A stretch of DNA of 64,000 nt, from contig NZ_SJZI01000047.1 in the NCBI RefSeq assembly GCF_004337505.1, forward strand, positions 29,670 to 93,669, read 5' to 3'. The DNA comes from Flaviaestuariibacter flavus. GTDB lineage: Bacteria; Bacteroidota; Bacteroidia; Chitinophagales; Chitinophagaceae. The notes beneath the pieces were generated by a model. That model saw only the letters and a list, made by a program, of their open reading frames with translations. It was not told the DNA's origin and searched no databases. The translations under genes and the position numbers were made by a program. This document shows positions 8,111 to 16,856 of this stretch, in pieces. Position 1 is the first letter of the stretch; each line of letters starts with the position of its first letter.

Positions 8111-8662
8111 ATGGACCGCGTTCTGAAGGTATTCTCCCGCCCCAATTGCCTCTTCGCCGAGCTTTCTTTTTTCTATGATCGCCCCGACAGCGTGTCGGCC
8201 CTGCTTACTACGTACCGCGCTATTGAGTTTGAAAATGATGGCGAGTTCAGTTATTCCGTTTACCCGGGCCTGAACCAGGAGCTGTATCCTTCGTTCCGGC
8301 GCTTTTCGAGCGTTGCCGAGGCGCGGGCGCACGACTGGGAGCTGGTGCGGCAGCGGGCGGCGCACGAGTTCGAGGCTGGTCTTACCTACACCTACGGCTA
8401 CGACGAAGACCCGGTGCTGCTGCGCTATGTGCTCGAAGACCACCGCGGCTGCCAGGCAATGATCGACTTCCGCTACAGCTTCGCGGCCAACACCAAAACG
8501 ATGGTCTACCGCTCCACCCAGCACCCGCGCTTCGATCACGAGCTTGTGGCCACTGGTCTCGACAGCAACGCCGACTGCATGCAGCGGGTTCCCTTGTTTC
8601 ATATGGGTGAGCCAACGAGTATTAACTTCAACGACCTGCGCCGCCTGGAGCCCTGGTATTGA
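8111..8662 (+). CDS. hypothetical protein, tandem paralogue 1
   Basis: Unrecognised cytoplasmic-type protein of 183 aa with no signal peptide, membrane helix or catalytic motif. The ATG at 8111 (MDRVLKVFSRPN) was chosen over an upstream start at 8012 because it aligns with the start of the next gene (MDRKLNAFSAKGN). The two share MDRxLxxFS, an AxxxFxY element and FxSVxxAxAHD in the middle, then diverge, so they look like an old tandem duplication. Aromatic residues are abundant. Probably co-transcribed, 38 nt apart. Confidence 0.7.
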   Translation: MDRVLKVFSRPNCLFAELSFFYDRPDSVSALLTTYRAIEFENDGEFSYSVYPGLNQELYPSFRRFSSVAEARAHDWELVRQRAAHEFEAGLTYTYGYDEDPVLLRYVLEDHRGCQAMIDFRYSFAANTKTMVYRSTQHPRFDHELVATGLDSNADCMQRVPLFHMGEPTSINFNDLRRLEPWY

Positions 8663-8700
8663 CCGGGGCCACCGGGCCGCCGCGACATAAACCGATAGCT

Positions 8701-9222
8701 ATGGATCGTAAACTGAATGCCTTCTCCGCCAAAGGCAACCTGCTGGCCAGCGCGGCCTTTCACTACCTGCCGGGAACGGTGCGGGTGGTATTTAACGAAT
8801 ACAAGGCCGAGCCGGTGGGTCCCGACTACCTGCCCGATGTGATCGTGCCCTACAGCCACCACGTAACCGAGCTGGAATATGAGCCTTTCGACAGCGTTGG
8901 CAAGGCCGAAGCGCACGACCGCGCTTTTATCTCCGGCATGCTGCGGCAGGACCTGACGGCGCTCGGGCCCATCCGCTTCGCCTATACAGCCGATGCGGTG
9001 CATACCCGCTGCCTGGCTTTCAGTTCCGGCCATTGCATCGGCCTCTTCGACATCGCGGCCTACATACTGGAGCATAAAAAACAAATCAGCTTTATCTCCG
9101 CCGAAGCCGCCGAATACGACCGCAGCCACTGGGTCGACTTCTTCGACAACAACGAGGTGGCCATGGCCGGGATAAAACTGGATCCCGCCATCGGGCCCTT
9201 CAGCGTTGAGACTACGGGCTGA
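8701..9222 (+). CDS. hypothetical protein, tandem paralogue 2
   Basis: Unrecognised protein of 173 aa, divergent paralogue of the upstream gene. Shared features are the start MDRKLNAFS, the beta-rich segment near residue 20, and FDSVGKAEAHDRAF near 78-91. It lacks signal peptide and membrane segments. The frame extends back to 8659, overlapping the previous gene by four bases; the ATG at 8701 is preferred on homology. It is followed by an 18-bp perfect palindrome that may be its terminator. Confidence 0.7.
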   Translation: MDRKLNAFSAKGNLLASAAFHYLPGTVRVVFNEYKAEPVGPDYLPDVIVPYSHHVTELEYEPFDSVGKAEAHDRAFISGMLRQDLTALGPIRFAYTADAVHTRCLAFSSGHCIGLFDIAAYILEHKKQISFISAEAAEYDRSHWVDFFDNNEVAMAGIKLDPAIGPFSVETTG

Positions 9223-9282
9223 GGGGCCGGCCGCAAGCGGCCTTGGTTCACGACAGCGCGACGGCACGACGTTTTTATTATC

Positions 9283-9311
9283 AAAGGCACCGCATGCGGT
9301 GCCTTCGTTTT
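9283..9311 (+). terminator. intrinsic terminator
   Basis: Eighteen-base perfect palindrome GGCACCGCATGCGGTGCC, flanked by AAA and TTCGTTTT. Lies 60 nt after the paralogue pair. Confidence 0.6.
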
Positions 9312-9342
9312 GCCTCAGAGTCACTGCGCCGCAATGTGCAAT

Positions 9343-9373
9343 AAAAAGGTCTCGCAAAGCGAGACCTTTTTAT
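9343..9373 (-). terminator. bidirectional terminator
   Basis: Thirteen-bp stem AAAAAGGTCTCGC with loop AAA, T-rich on both strands. It lies 54 nt beyond the peptidase stop and may serve both convergent genes. Confidence 0.7.
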
Positions 9374-9426
9374 TGTCATGCCGTTGTGTCGTCGTGTCGT
9401 CCTGCAAACAGTCGCCGCAGGCGACC

Positions 9427-11577
9427 TTACTTCGCTGCCTTCTTCGGGTGCACGAACTTCAGCTCGGAGATGATGTTCTGCGCGCCGGCGAACTTGTCGA
9501 TGATGAAGCACACGTAGCGGATGTCGACCATGATGTTGCGGCAGATATCGGGGTCGTAGGAGATGTCGCTCATGGTGCCTTCCCATACGCGGTCGAAGTT
9601 GAGGCCCACGAGGTTGCCCGAGGCATCCAGCGCGGGCGAGCCCGAGTTGCCGCCGGTGGTGTGGTTGGTGCCGATAAAGCATACCGGCTGCTTTCCCTTA
9701 GCGCCATACTGGCCGAAGTCTTTGTTCTTGTAAAGCGTGCGCAGCTTCTCGGGCACGTCGAATTCGTAGTCGCCGGGCACGTACTTCTCCATCACGCCGT
9801 CGAGGTAGGTGTACAGCCCGTAGTTGACGCCGTCGCGCGGGTTGTAAGCTTTGGCTTTACCGTAGGTAACGCGCAGTGTGCTGTTGGCATCGGGGTAAAA
9901 GCGCTTCTCGCCAAACACTTCCATCTGGGCGCGCATATAAGTGCGTTGCAGCGCGTTGATCCGTGTTTGCAGCTCCGTTACGTTGGCGCCGGCGGTGCTG
10001 CCGTAGGTGTCCTGCATTTCGAGGGCGAGGTGGAAGGCGGCATCCTTGCGCAGGGCGGCAGCCACCTCTTTCGGCTCGCCGTTGAGCAGGCGGAACAGCT
10101 CCGTGGAATCATCAACCAACGAGTTGCGGTACAGGTCGGCGATGCGCTCCGGAGTAGCTTTCGAAGCGAGGGTGGCGGCCACGTAGTCGGCTTTCTGGTC
10201 ATTGGCATAAAGCGGCAGCAGGGCCTCGGCCACGGCGCGGTCCACCGTGGGGTTGAATTCGGCGTAATCGGCACGGAGCTCGGCGCGCACTTTATCGCGC
10301 ACCGTGTTGTAGTCGGGGCTTCCCTTTTCGGCGGCGGCCACCAGCGGCTGCAGGGCGCGGGCCATCAGCAGCAGGTCGATCTTCGGCAACACTTCGTTGT
10401 AGTAGTCGCGGGCCAGCGCGTACGGCTCCAGCTGCTTCCAGGCTACGTTGAGCTCGGCCAGCACGTTGCCGTACTGCTCCTTCCACTTCGGGTTGGCCTG
10501 TACGCGGTTGCGGAACCCGGCTTCGTAGGCCAGCTTTTTCTGCACCACGTTCTTGGCGCGGAGGCCGAGCACTTCGCCCTTCCACTTTTTATAGGCATTC
10601 TCGATGCCGGCATACTTGGCGGCATACTGGATGCGGATGCCTTCGTCCTGGCGCATATAGCCGTTGAGTACCGACAGCGCTTTCTCGCGGATGTTGATCT
10701 TCGCCGGGTCAGATACGTTCATGATCTGCACCACGGCCGCGGAGGGCAGGTACTCGGTGGTGCGGCCGGGGAAGCCAAACACCATGGTGAAGTCATTTTC
10801 GGCAACGCCGTCGAGCGAGATGTTGAGCGAGCGCTTCGGCACCAGCGGCTTGTTGTTGGGCGAGTAGTCGGCAGGGCGGCCGTCGGGTCCTGTATAAATA
10901 CGGAACAGCGAGAAGTCGCCGGTATGACGGGGCCACATCCAGTTGTCGGTGTCCTTGCCGAAGTTGCCGATGGAGGACGGCGGCGCGCCCACGAGGCGTA
11001 CGTCGCGGTAGGTTTCGATGACGAAGGCGTAATACTTGTTGCCTTCAAACATAGGGCGGATGATGATCTCCTGCCAGGCTTCGTGCGGGAGGCTCTTGCG
11101 CAGCAGGGCGATCTTGCGGTCCACAAGGGCCTGGCGGTCCTTCTCCGGCTGTGCGGGATCAAGGCCTTCGGTCACCTTGCCGGTCACCTCGTCGATGCGC
11201 ACGATGAAGGAAGCGGTGAGCCCGGCGTTGGGCAGCTCCTCGCCTTTGTTCTTCGACCAGAAGCCGTCGCGGATATAGTTATGGTCGAGGGTGCTGTGGT
11301 TCTGGATGGCGTCGAAGCCGCAGTGGTGGTTGGTGAGCAACAGCCCTTGTGTGGAGATCACTTCGGCGGTGCAGAAGCCGCCGAGGCTCACGATCGCATC
11401 CTTCAGCGAGCTTTTGTTGATGCTGTAAATGTCGCTGGCGGAGATCTTCATGCCGAGGCGCTTCATGTCTTTTTCATTGAGCGACTGCAGGAGCTGCGGC
11501 AGCCACATGCCTTCGTCGGCAAAGGCGGCGAGGCGGGCGGAGAGGAAAAGGAGGACAAGCAAGGTGATTCGTCTCAT
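9427..11577 (-). CDS. S46 dipeptidyl-peptidase, Dpp11-type
   Basis: Secreted or periplasmic serine exopeptidase of 716 aa that releases N-terminal dipeptides. A signal peptide covers residues 1-20. The catalytic His85 lies in LTNHHCGFDA and the nucleophile Ser645 in GGNSGSPALD. Arg663, in NFDRVWEGTM, lies 18 residues after the serine. In characterised S46 enzymes this position separates Dpp11 (Arg, Asp/Glu at P1) from Dpp7 (Gly, hydrophobic P1), so acidic-residue specificity is expected. The frame extends to 11679, but the ATG at 11577 starts the signal peptide and lies 17 nt after a perfect -7 box. Confidence 0.93.
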   Translation of the reverse strand: MRRITLLVLLFLSARLAAFADEGMWLPQLLQSLNEKDMKRLGMKISASDIYSINKSSLKDAIVSLGGFCTAEVISTQGLLLTNHHCGFDAIQNHSTLDHNYIRDGFWSKNKGEELPNAGLTASFIVRIDEVTGKVTEGLDPAQPEKDRQALVDRKIALLRKSLPHEAWQEIIIRPMFEGNKYYAFVIETYRDVRLVGAPPSSIGNFGKDTDNWMWPRHTGDFSLFRIYTGPDGRPADYSPNNKPLVPKRSLNISLDGVAENDFTMVFGFPGRTTEYLPSAAVVQIMNVSDPAKINIREKALSVLNGYMRQDEGIRIQYAAKYAGIENAYKKWKGEVLGLRAKNVVQKKLAYEAGFRNRVQANPKWKEQYGNVLAELNVAWKQLEPYALARDYYNEVLPKIDLLLMARALQPLVAAAEKGSPDYNTVRDKVRAELRADYAEFNPTVDRAVAEALLPLYANDQKADYVAATLASKATPERIADLYRNSLVDDSTELFRLLNGEPKEVAAALRKDAAFHLALEMQDTYGSTAGANVTELQTRINALQRTYMRAQMEVFGEKRFYPDANSTLRVTYGKAKAYNPRDGVNYGLYTYLDGVMEKYVPGDYEFDVPEKLRTLYKNKDFGQYGAKGKQPVCFIGTNHTTGGNSGSPALDASGNLVGLNFDRVWEGTMSDISYDPDICRNIMVDIRYVCFIIDKFAGAQNIISELKFVHPKKAAK

Positions 11578-11594
11578 AAAGAAAGGTTGAATGT

Positions 11595-11602
11595 CAAAAG
11601 TA
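11595..11602 (-). promoter_or_regulatory. -7 box for S46 peptidase
   Basis: TACTTTTG on the minus strand, full consensus match, 17 nt before the ATG at 11577. Confidence 0.6.
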
Positions 11603-11669
11603 GGAGCGGATGAGATGAATATTGAATATCGATCAAGGAACTCCGAAAGCAGAATAGAAGGAGAAGCGG

Positions 11670-11764
11670 GAATATTCAATAATCAATGTTCAATGTGCAA
11701 GGCTCAAGGTGTGGTAGCGCTCCACTTGAAAATTGATCAGGGAGCGTTGAATATCGAACATTGC
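11670..11764. repeat. R4a element
   Basis: Starts AATATTCAATAATCAATG and shares the internal CAAGGTGnGGnAGC...CACTTGAA with R4b at 16492. Right side carries degenerate TTGAATATCGAACATTG units. About 95 bp. Confidence 0.75.
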
Positions 11765-11770
11765 TGCCTC

Positions 11771-11792
11771 AAATCAGACATCCGAGATCTTA
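11771..11792. repeat. R1b, single arm
   Basis: AAATCAGACATCCGAGATCT, the right-arm form of R1, directly before the terminator of the glycine-zipper gene. Confidence 0.6.
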
Positions 11793-11797
11793 ATATC

Positions 11798-11828
11798 ACA
11801 AAAAGGCCCCGGAGGAATCCGGGGCCGT
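11798..11828 (-). terminator. terminator of glycine-zipper lipoprotein gene
   Basis: Minus strand: GGCCCCGGA stem, TTCC loop, TCCGGGGCC, then TTTTTGTG; 31 nt after the stop at 11859. Confidence 0.8.
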
Positions 11829-11858
11829 CAGGGTGTCTTTCAAAAAAATTTATCGTTC

Positions 11859-12386
11859 TTAATAACGTCCGTCTTTTTTGTCCTGGCCGCGACCGATGAT
11901 CGCACCGGCGCCAGCACCGAGGATACCGCCGATTACAGCACCGGCACCACGGTTTTTCTTGTTGATGATGGCACCACCGGCAGCGCCGGCTACACCACCG
12001 ATAACGGCGCCTTTAGCGGCTTTCGACCAGCCCTTTTTGCGTGCTACCGGAGCAGAGGCTGTGTTCGAAGAGCCCGAGCTATAGGTGCCCGAAGAGCTGC
12101 GGCTCGAAGAGGAGCTGCGGCGGGTGCTGCTGCTGCTCGAAGAGCGGGCCGGCGCATAAGCGCGGGTAGAGGCGGCGGCAGCTACCGGGGCAGCGGCCAC
12201 GCCGTTATTATAGTTCTGCATGGCGGCCAGCTCGTTCTGGGCCTTCCAGGCCTGGTAAGCGGCAAGACCCGCGGTATCGGGAGTAGTCGTTGTCGTTGTC
12301 GTTGTGGTGGTCGCAGCAGGATTAGGCGTCGTGTTACAGGCGGCCATCGTTGCAGCGATCGCGATTACTGTAATAAAATTTTTCAT
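11859..12386 (-). CDS. glycine-zipper lipoprotein, paralogue 1
   Basis: Predicted envelope lipoprotein of 175 aa. The signal MKNFITVIAIAATMAAC ends in a lipobox-like MAAC. A poly-Thr run, DTAGLAAYQAWKA, then a Ser/Arg-rich low-complexity region lead to the C-terminal glycine zipper (KGAVIGGVAGAAGGAIINKK, then GAGAVIGGILGAGAGAIIG) and a basic end QDKKDGRY. The start MKNF at 12386 is preferred to MIVMKNF at 12395. The protein at 59192 is a clear paralogue: same lipobox region, DTAGLAAYQAxKA and zipper, but a different middle. Role probably structural or membrane-interacting; not known. Confidence 0.82.
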   Translation of the reverse strand: MKNFITVIAIAATMAACNTTPNPAATTTTTTTTTTPDTAGLAAYQAWKAQNELAAMQNYNNGVAAAPVAAAASTRAYAPARSSSSSSTRRSSSSSRSSSGTYSSGSSNTASAPVARKKGWSKAAKGAVIGGVAGAAGGAIINKKNRGAGAVIGGILGAGAGAIIGRGQDKKDGRY

Positions 12387-12575
12387 AACAATCATTTTTC
12401 GGTGAACTGATGGTTGTCTTCTCCCTCATTAATACAAAAGCGTGCCAAAGCAGCCGCGCTTGTTAAAGAAAGAAGAGTTTAACTTATAACCAGCTATAAA
12501 AGAATGTTTTAGGTCGGAATCCTTTTAACAGAAAATCCCGGTAACCCGGAAAGGGCGCCTGTGGTCTTATGGTCC

Positions 12576-13274
12576 ATGAAACCCAAGCTTCCGCCGCCTG
12601 CCTGGTGGGCCGCCTTTCTCTCGCTCTGCCTTGTAGCCACAGAGCTGCACGAGCAGGTACATATACAGACGGGCTACCTGCTCTTTGGAGCTTATGGCCC
12701 CCGCGACTTTAACCGCTGGCAGACAGCAGGTTCGGGGCCGGAGAGTGTGTGGGCCTCAGCCGCGGGGCCGCTGTTTTCCTATAGCCTTGCCTGGGCCGGC
12801 ACACTGCTGCTCCGCCGCGGCGGCAAAAAAGCCGGCTGGGGCATAGCGCTCGTGTTTGCGGCGCTTCCCGGCGCGCACATCCTTACCTCCTGCGTGGGCA
12901 GTGGCGATGAACGCGTGGTGTTGGATCATTTTATGGATGCCCGCAGTGCGGCCGGGCGCAGCCTGCTGGCGGCCTGGTCGCTGCTGGTATATGGAGTGCC
13001 CGTTGCCGCAGCGGTGCGGGCACTGCCGGCAGGGCGGCGCATCGCATTGCTGGTGCTGCTGCTGCTGGCGCCCATCCTTGTGGAATTCGGATTGTTGCAC
13101 CGGCTCTACAATAGCCTGCTGGAGCGCGGCTGGGGTGCCACGGTCCCGTTTGGTGGCACGCCCCTGCTGGTGCAGGCGCACCTGCTCTCCGTGCTTATAT
13201 TTTGCTGGATGATGCGCCGGGCGATCAGTTGTCGCTGGCCGGGGCAGCCGCTTCCTCGCGCTTCTTCTTTTTAA
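12576..13274 (+). CDS. integral membrane protein with HExxH motif
   Basis: Unrecognised polytopic protein of 232 aa with about five to six hydrophobic segments. HEQVH at residues 25-29 in the first helix matches the zinc-peptidase HExxH pattern, and ASAAGPLFSYSLAW near 70 recalls the AGP-containing helix of M50-like intramembrane proteases. A later NPDG-type motif was not found; Asp residues near 115-125 could be a third ligand. M50-like protease is therefore only a suggestion. Start ATG 12576 chosen over GTG 12561. The 3-prime end overlaps the convergent GYF-domain gene by 50 nt. Confidence 0.6.
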   Translation: MKPKLPPPAWWAAFLSLCLVATELHEQVHIQTGYLLFGAYGPRDFNRWQTAGSGPESVWASAAGPLFSYSLAWAGTLLLRRGGKKAGWGIALVFAALPGAHILTSCVGSGDERVVLDHFMDARSAAGRSLLAAWSLLVYGVPVAAAVRALPAGRRIALLVLLLLAPILVEFGLLHRLYNSLLERGWGATVPFGGTPLLVQAHLLSVLIFCWMMRRAISCRWPGQPLPRASSF

Positions 13275-14256
13275 AGAGGCCGCGGAACAGGCCAAAGCCT
13301 TTCTTTTCTTCTTTCACCTCGCTGTCGGCGACGCTCTTGTTGTCGGGTGTGACAGCGGTTTCTTTCGGCTTTGCTTTTTCTGCAACGTCGTTCGCAGGCT
13401 TATCGGCTTTGTCGGGTGCGACGGCTGTCTTCACCGGCTCGCGAAGCGGATCGGCGCTGGCCGGTGCGGCTTCCGTGCCTTTATTGGCGGTGGCCGGGTC
13501 GGGAGTGACGGCAAGTACATCGCTGTCGGATGCAGCCGTACGTTTCGGTGCCGCCGGCCGGGGGTGCGTGGCGGACTTATGTATGGCAAGGGCCGACGAA
13601 TCGGTATGCTCGCTGTTGTTGCTGAGGGCGATGGGCTGTGCCTTCGGCTGGGGCAGCAGGAAGCCGGATTGCTGCGGCTGCTGCCCGGGCACTGCCGTGG
13701 CGGTGGCTGCATTGGCGCTTTCGCTGACCAGCTGCGTGGCCTGCCCGGCCACCTGCGGGCGCACCTGCACCAGGTGGGAGAATACGCCGCTGCGCCAGCC
13801 GATCACCACCAGCGTGGAAAGGGTGCAGAAGAGCATGAATTCGGCAATATTGTTCCGGGTGGAAGCAGGCTTATACTGAACGACCTCTACGGCGTCCTCC
13901 TCGCGGAGATAGACGGGGCCTGTGGGAATCTCGGCACGCGGTGTTCCCTGGTGGAGCGGCACCTGGTGGTACAGGGCGGCGAGGGCGCGGCGGCGGATGC
14001 TCTCGGCACGCAGGGCCATCTCCCGGTCGCTGATATGCTCCGTGACAGAAGACGAAAGTTTTTCGGTGGGGGAGAGGCTATAGCCCTTGGGCAGGGCGGA
14101 CTCGATCTCGGGCACTTCGGCGGGCTGGTGCCAGTATTGACTGCGGCCTTCCACCCACACAAGATCGCCGGGCAGCAGGCATTGTTGCAATAATTCACCA
14201 AGTGGAAAGGGACCGGTTTCGCGGTTGTTCCGAAGTAAGTAATAGCGATCGCTCAT
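13225..14256 (-). CDS. GYF-domain single-pass membrane protein
   Basis: Protein of 343 aa. The N-terminal GYF_2-type domain (residues 4-50) shows YYLLRNNRETGPFPLGEL and VWVEGRSQYWHQP, a module thought to bind proline-rich partners. A charged linker is followed by one transmembrane helix (about 137-155) and a long Ala/Pro/Lys-rich, probably disordered C-terminal region ending in a Lys-rich FKKKKREEA patch. The N-terminal domain is probably cytoplasmic. No catalytic domain. Function unknown. Confidence 0.8.
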   Translation of the reverse strand: MSDRYYLLRNNRETGPFPLGELLQQCLLPGDLVWVEGRSQYWHQPAEVPEIESALPKGYSLSPTEKLSSSVTEHISDREMALRAESIRRRALAALYHQVPLHQGTPRAEIPTGPVYLREEDAVEVVQYKPASTRNNIAEFMLFCTLSTLVVIGWRSGVFSHLVQVRPQVAGQATQLVSESANAATATAVPGQQPQQSGFLLPQPKAQPIALSNNSEHTDSSALAIHKSATHPRPAAPKRTAASDSDVLAVTPDPATANKGTEAAPASADPLREPVKTAVAPDKADKPANDVAEKAKPKETAVTPDNKSVADSEVKEEKKGFGLFRGLFKKKKREEAAAPASDN

Positions 14257-14367
14257 AGTTCCGGGATTTTTCGTGGGAAGTCCCTCCGGTGGCTGTTCTT
14301 CAAGGTTCCAGACAGGCTTCGCTAACCATTGTATCTACCAAAGGCATGCCCATTTGGCACCGCAGTT

Positions 14368-16503
14368 ATGCCGGCCATCAAATGGCCTTCTTTTTTTAAC
14401 AGCCTGCTCATGACGACTGCTTCAACCTGCCCGCCGGCCTTGTTGTTCCTCGGACCACTGCTTGCTTCCCTGGCCGCGAACGGCCAGGAAGCGGACAGCT
14501 CGGTGCAGCTCGGCGAGGTGCGGGTGCAGGCCTTCGAGGGTGCGCGCCGCCTGCGCAACCTGCCGGCGCCCGTGCAGTACATCGGGCAGCGCACCCTCGG
14601 GCGTTTTGCGCCGACCGCCATCGTACAGGCCGTGAATTCAACGCTCGGCGTCCGGATGGAAGAACGCTCCCCCGGCTCTTACCGCTTTAACATCCGCGGC
14701 TCCGCACTCCGGTCTCCCTTTGGCGTGCGCAATGTGAAAGTCTATTTCAACGACCTTCCCATCACCGACCCTGGCGGCCACACTTATCTCAACCAGCTCG
14801 GTTACTACAACTTTCATCACCTCGAAATCATCCGCGGCCCCGGCAGCAGCCTTTACGGCGCGGGCACCGGTGGCGCCCTGCTCATTGAAAGCAGCGATAC
14901 CGCGGAGCGCCCCGGCCTCCTTACCGAGTGGGCCGGCGGCAGCTACGGGTTGCTCAATGCCTATGGGCGCATCATCACCGGCAGTGAAAAAATGCAGAAC
15001 AAGATCGGCTTCCAGCACCAGGAGAGCGTCGGCTACCGCGCACACTCGCGGCTGCGCCGCGACGTGCTGAGCTGGACGGGAAACTTCCGTCCCGCGGCGG
15101 GGCGGCAGCTCAAGACCACCTTTCTGTACGGCGACCTGAAATACGAAACGCCCGGTGCGCTCACCGCTACAGAATATGCCCTTGATCCGAAGGCCGCGCG
15201 GCCCGGAACTCAATTCTTCCCTGGTGCGGAAGAAGCGCAGGCCTCCATCCGCCAGCAGCAGCTGCTGGCCGGGCTTGCATACGAACAGGAGCTGCTGCCG
15301 CGGTTGACAGCGAAAAGCAGCGCCTACACGCAGTTTACCCTCCTGCGCAATCCTACCCTTCAGAATTACGCCCGCAGCAACGAGGCGCACGGCGGGCTGC
15401 GCGGCCTGCTTTCCTACAGGCTTCCGCTCGGTGCCGGCAACAGGCTCCGCTTTGATGGCGGCACCGAATGGCAGGAAGGATTCACCACGCTCGCTATTAA
15501 TAAGAGCGACGCGGGCAACCCGGATTCGCTCCGCTACATCGACGAGATCCGCAACCGGCAGGTGCTGTTCTTCCTGCAGGCCGTCGCCGACATCGGGCCC
15601 TGGACCCTGACCGCCGGCACAAGCCGCAACTTCCTGCGGGTGCTCTTCCAGCGCTACAGCCCGGCCTCGGCCGGCCTGCAGGAGCAGCGCTTCCGGCAGT
15701 GGTCGCCGCGCGTGGCGCTGCTGCGCCGCCTCGGCAGGTGGAGCCTGTGGGGCGCATTCTCACGGGGCTTTTCGCCGCCCACCACCGCCGAATTGCTGCC
15801 TTCGGGCGGCACCATCAACACCGGTCTCTCAGCCGAGCTCGGCGACAACTTCGAGCTCGGGCTGAAGGCTGCGCCGCTGCGCGGGCTATTCGTGGAAGTG
15901 TCGGGATATCATTTTCGCCTGCGCAACACCATCGTGCAGCGCCGCACGGCCGGCGGTGGTGATTTCTTTGTCAATGCCGGCGGCACGCGGCAGCAGGGCA
16001 TCGAGGCACAGGCGCGCTACGAGCTGCTGCCCCGCGCCACCTTCACGGAGGGCACGGGCTTCTGGGTCGCCTATACCTGGCAGCACTATCGCTACCAGGA
16101 CTTCAGGCAGGTGACGGAGGATTATTCGGGTAATGCGCTGCCCGGCATCGCGCCGCATACGCTCGCTGCGGGCGCCGACCTGTGGCTGAAGGGCCGCTTC
16201 TTTGCCACGCTTACGTATTACTACAGCGACCGGCTGCCGCTCAGCGACGCCAACGATGTGTACGCCGCCGCCTACCATCTTGTAGGTGCTAAAGTGGGCC
16301 TGCAACACTGGTGGAAGGCGCGCCTGCGGGTGAAGCTGTTTGTGGGCGCGGATAATTTGCTGGACGAGCGCTATAGCCTGGGCAACGATATCAACGGCTT
16401 CGGCGGACGTTACTTCAATGCGGCCGCGGGCAGGAACTGGTACGCGGCCCTGGTGGTGGAGCACTTGTTTCGGGAAGCCCGCCCAAGAGATAATATTCAA
16501 TAA
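14368..16503 (+). CDS. TonB-dependent outer-membrane receptor
   Basis: Outer-membrane beta-barrel receptor, about 711 aa, of the siderophore/metal-complex type rather than the SusC type (no carboxypeptidase-like N-terminal extension). A signal peptide ends near LAANGQ. The plug domain contains YRFNIRGSALRSPFG and HLEIIRGPGSSLYGAGTGG, followed by a 22-strand-type barrel ending in NWYAALVVEHLF. The frame opens at a TTG (14329); ATGs at 14368 and 14410 are likelier starts, and 14368 supplies a basic residue. The last residues Asn-Ile-Gln and the TAA are encoded by repeat R4b. No ligand-processing genes are adjacent. Confidence 0.9.
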   Translation: MPAIKWPSFFNSLLMTTASTCPPALLFLGPLLASLAANGQEADSSVQLGEVRVQAFEGARRLRNLPAPVQYIGQRTLGRFAPTAIVQAVNSTLGVRMEERSPGSYRFNIRGSALRSPFGVRNVKVYFNDLPITDPGGHTYLNQLGYYNFHHLEIIRGPGSSLYGAGTGGALLIESSDTAERPGLLTEWAGGSYGLLNAYGRIITGSEKMQNKIGFQHQESVGYRAHSRLRRDVLSWTGNFRPAAGRQLKTTFLYGDLKYETPGALTATEYALDPKAARPGTQFFPGAEEAQASIRQQQLLAGLAYEQELLPRLTAKSSAYTQFTLLRNPTLQNYARSNEAHGGLRGLLSYRLPLGAGNRLRFDGGTEWQEGFTTLAINKSDAGNPDSLRYIDEIRNRQVLFFLQAVADIGPWTLTAGTSRNFLRVLFQRYSPASAGLQEQRFRQWSPRVALLRRLGRWSLWGAFSRGFSPPTTAELLPSGGTINTGLSAELGDNFELGLKAAPLRGLFVEVSGYHFRLRNTIVQRRTAGGGDFFVNAGGTRQQGIEAQARYELLPRATFTEGTGFWVAYTWQHYRYQDFRQVTEDYSGNALPGIAPHTLAAGADLWLKGRFFATLTYYYSDRLPLSDANDVYAAAYHLVGAKVGLQHWWKARLRVKLFVGADNLLDERYSLGNDINGFGGRYFNAAAGRNWYAALVVEHLFREARPRDNIQ

Positions 16504-16584
16504 TCAATTTTCAATGCTCAGGTCGCAAGGTGAGGGAGCAGTCACTTGAACATTGAATATTGAGCATCGATTATTGAATATTTC
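16492..16584. repeat. R4b element
   Basis: About 93 bp bounded by AATATTCAATAATC and GATTATTGAATATT inverted ends, with internal ACTTGAACATTGAATATTGAGCATC units. Shares end and internal sequence with R4a. It begins inside the TonB receptor reading frame and supplies its stop. Confidence 0.8.
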
Positions 16585-16856
16585 TACGCCTTTACGCTTT
16601 GAATGTGCTTGTGGCAGCGGCCGGTTTTCCCGGGAGGCCATCCGTATTTTTACGAAGAAAATCGGCAAGTTTCCCGCTTGCCTGCGCCGCGCTCCCTTAT
16701 TAGTTTTGTTTGCAGAAGTTGGCTGAGCCATTCAGCCGTTCCGATCCTACGAAAAACCAGATTAAGATCCGTTCCCTTGAAGAACCTTCACCCGTCAGTC
16801 AACTTCTATCTTCATTCGCCGCCGAAGCATACACAAGGTTCTGAATCAAATTAAAC
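16585..16856. other. intergenic leader of response regulator
   Basis: No gene seen. It holds the promoter at 16678-16708 and then an apparently unstructured 5-prime leader of about 150 nt before the response-regulator ATG. Confidence 0.5.
16678..16708 (+). promoter_or_regulatory. -33/-7 promoter for response regulator
   Basis: TTG at 16678-16680, a 20-nt spacer and TAGTTTTG at 16701-16708, a full -7 match. It implies a 5-prime leader of about 145 nt. Confidence 0.6.

Larger units (their letters stand above)
9251..9406. repeat. inverted arms around two terminator hairpins
   Basis: Arms at 9251-9271 (CGACGGCACGACG units) and about 9378-9406 (GTCGTCGTGTCGTC units) are imperfect reverse complements built of the same short CGACGACA-like period. 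They enclose hairpins at 9283-9308 and 9343-9371. Same architecture as R1, R5 and R7. Confidence 0.55.

Noticed and set aside
9310..11613. Long plus-strand open frame of 767 codons
   Set aside because: It is antisense to the S46 peptidase; its translation is His/Gly/Val-rich without motifs, an effect of high GC on the opposite strand.
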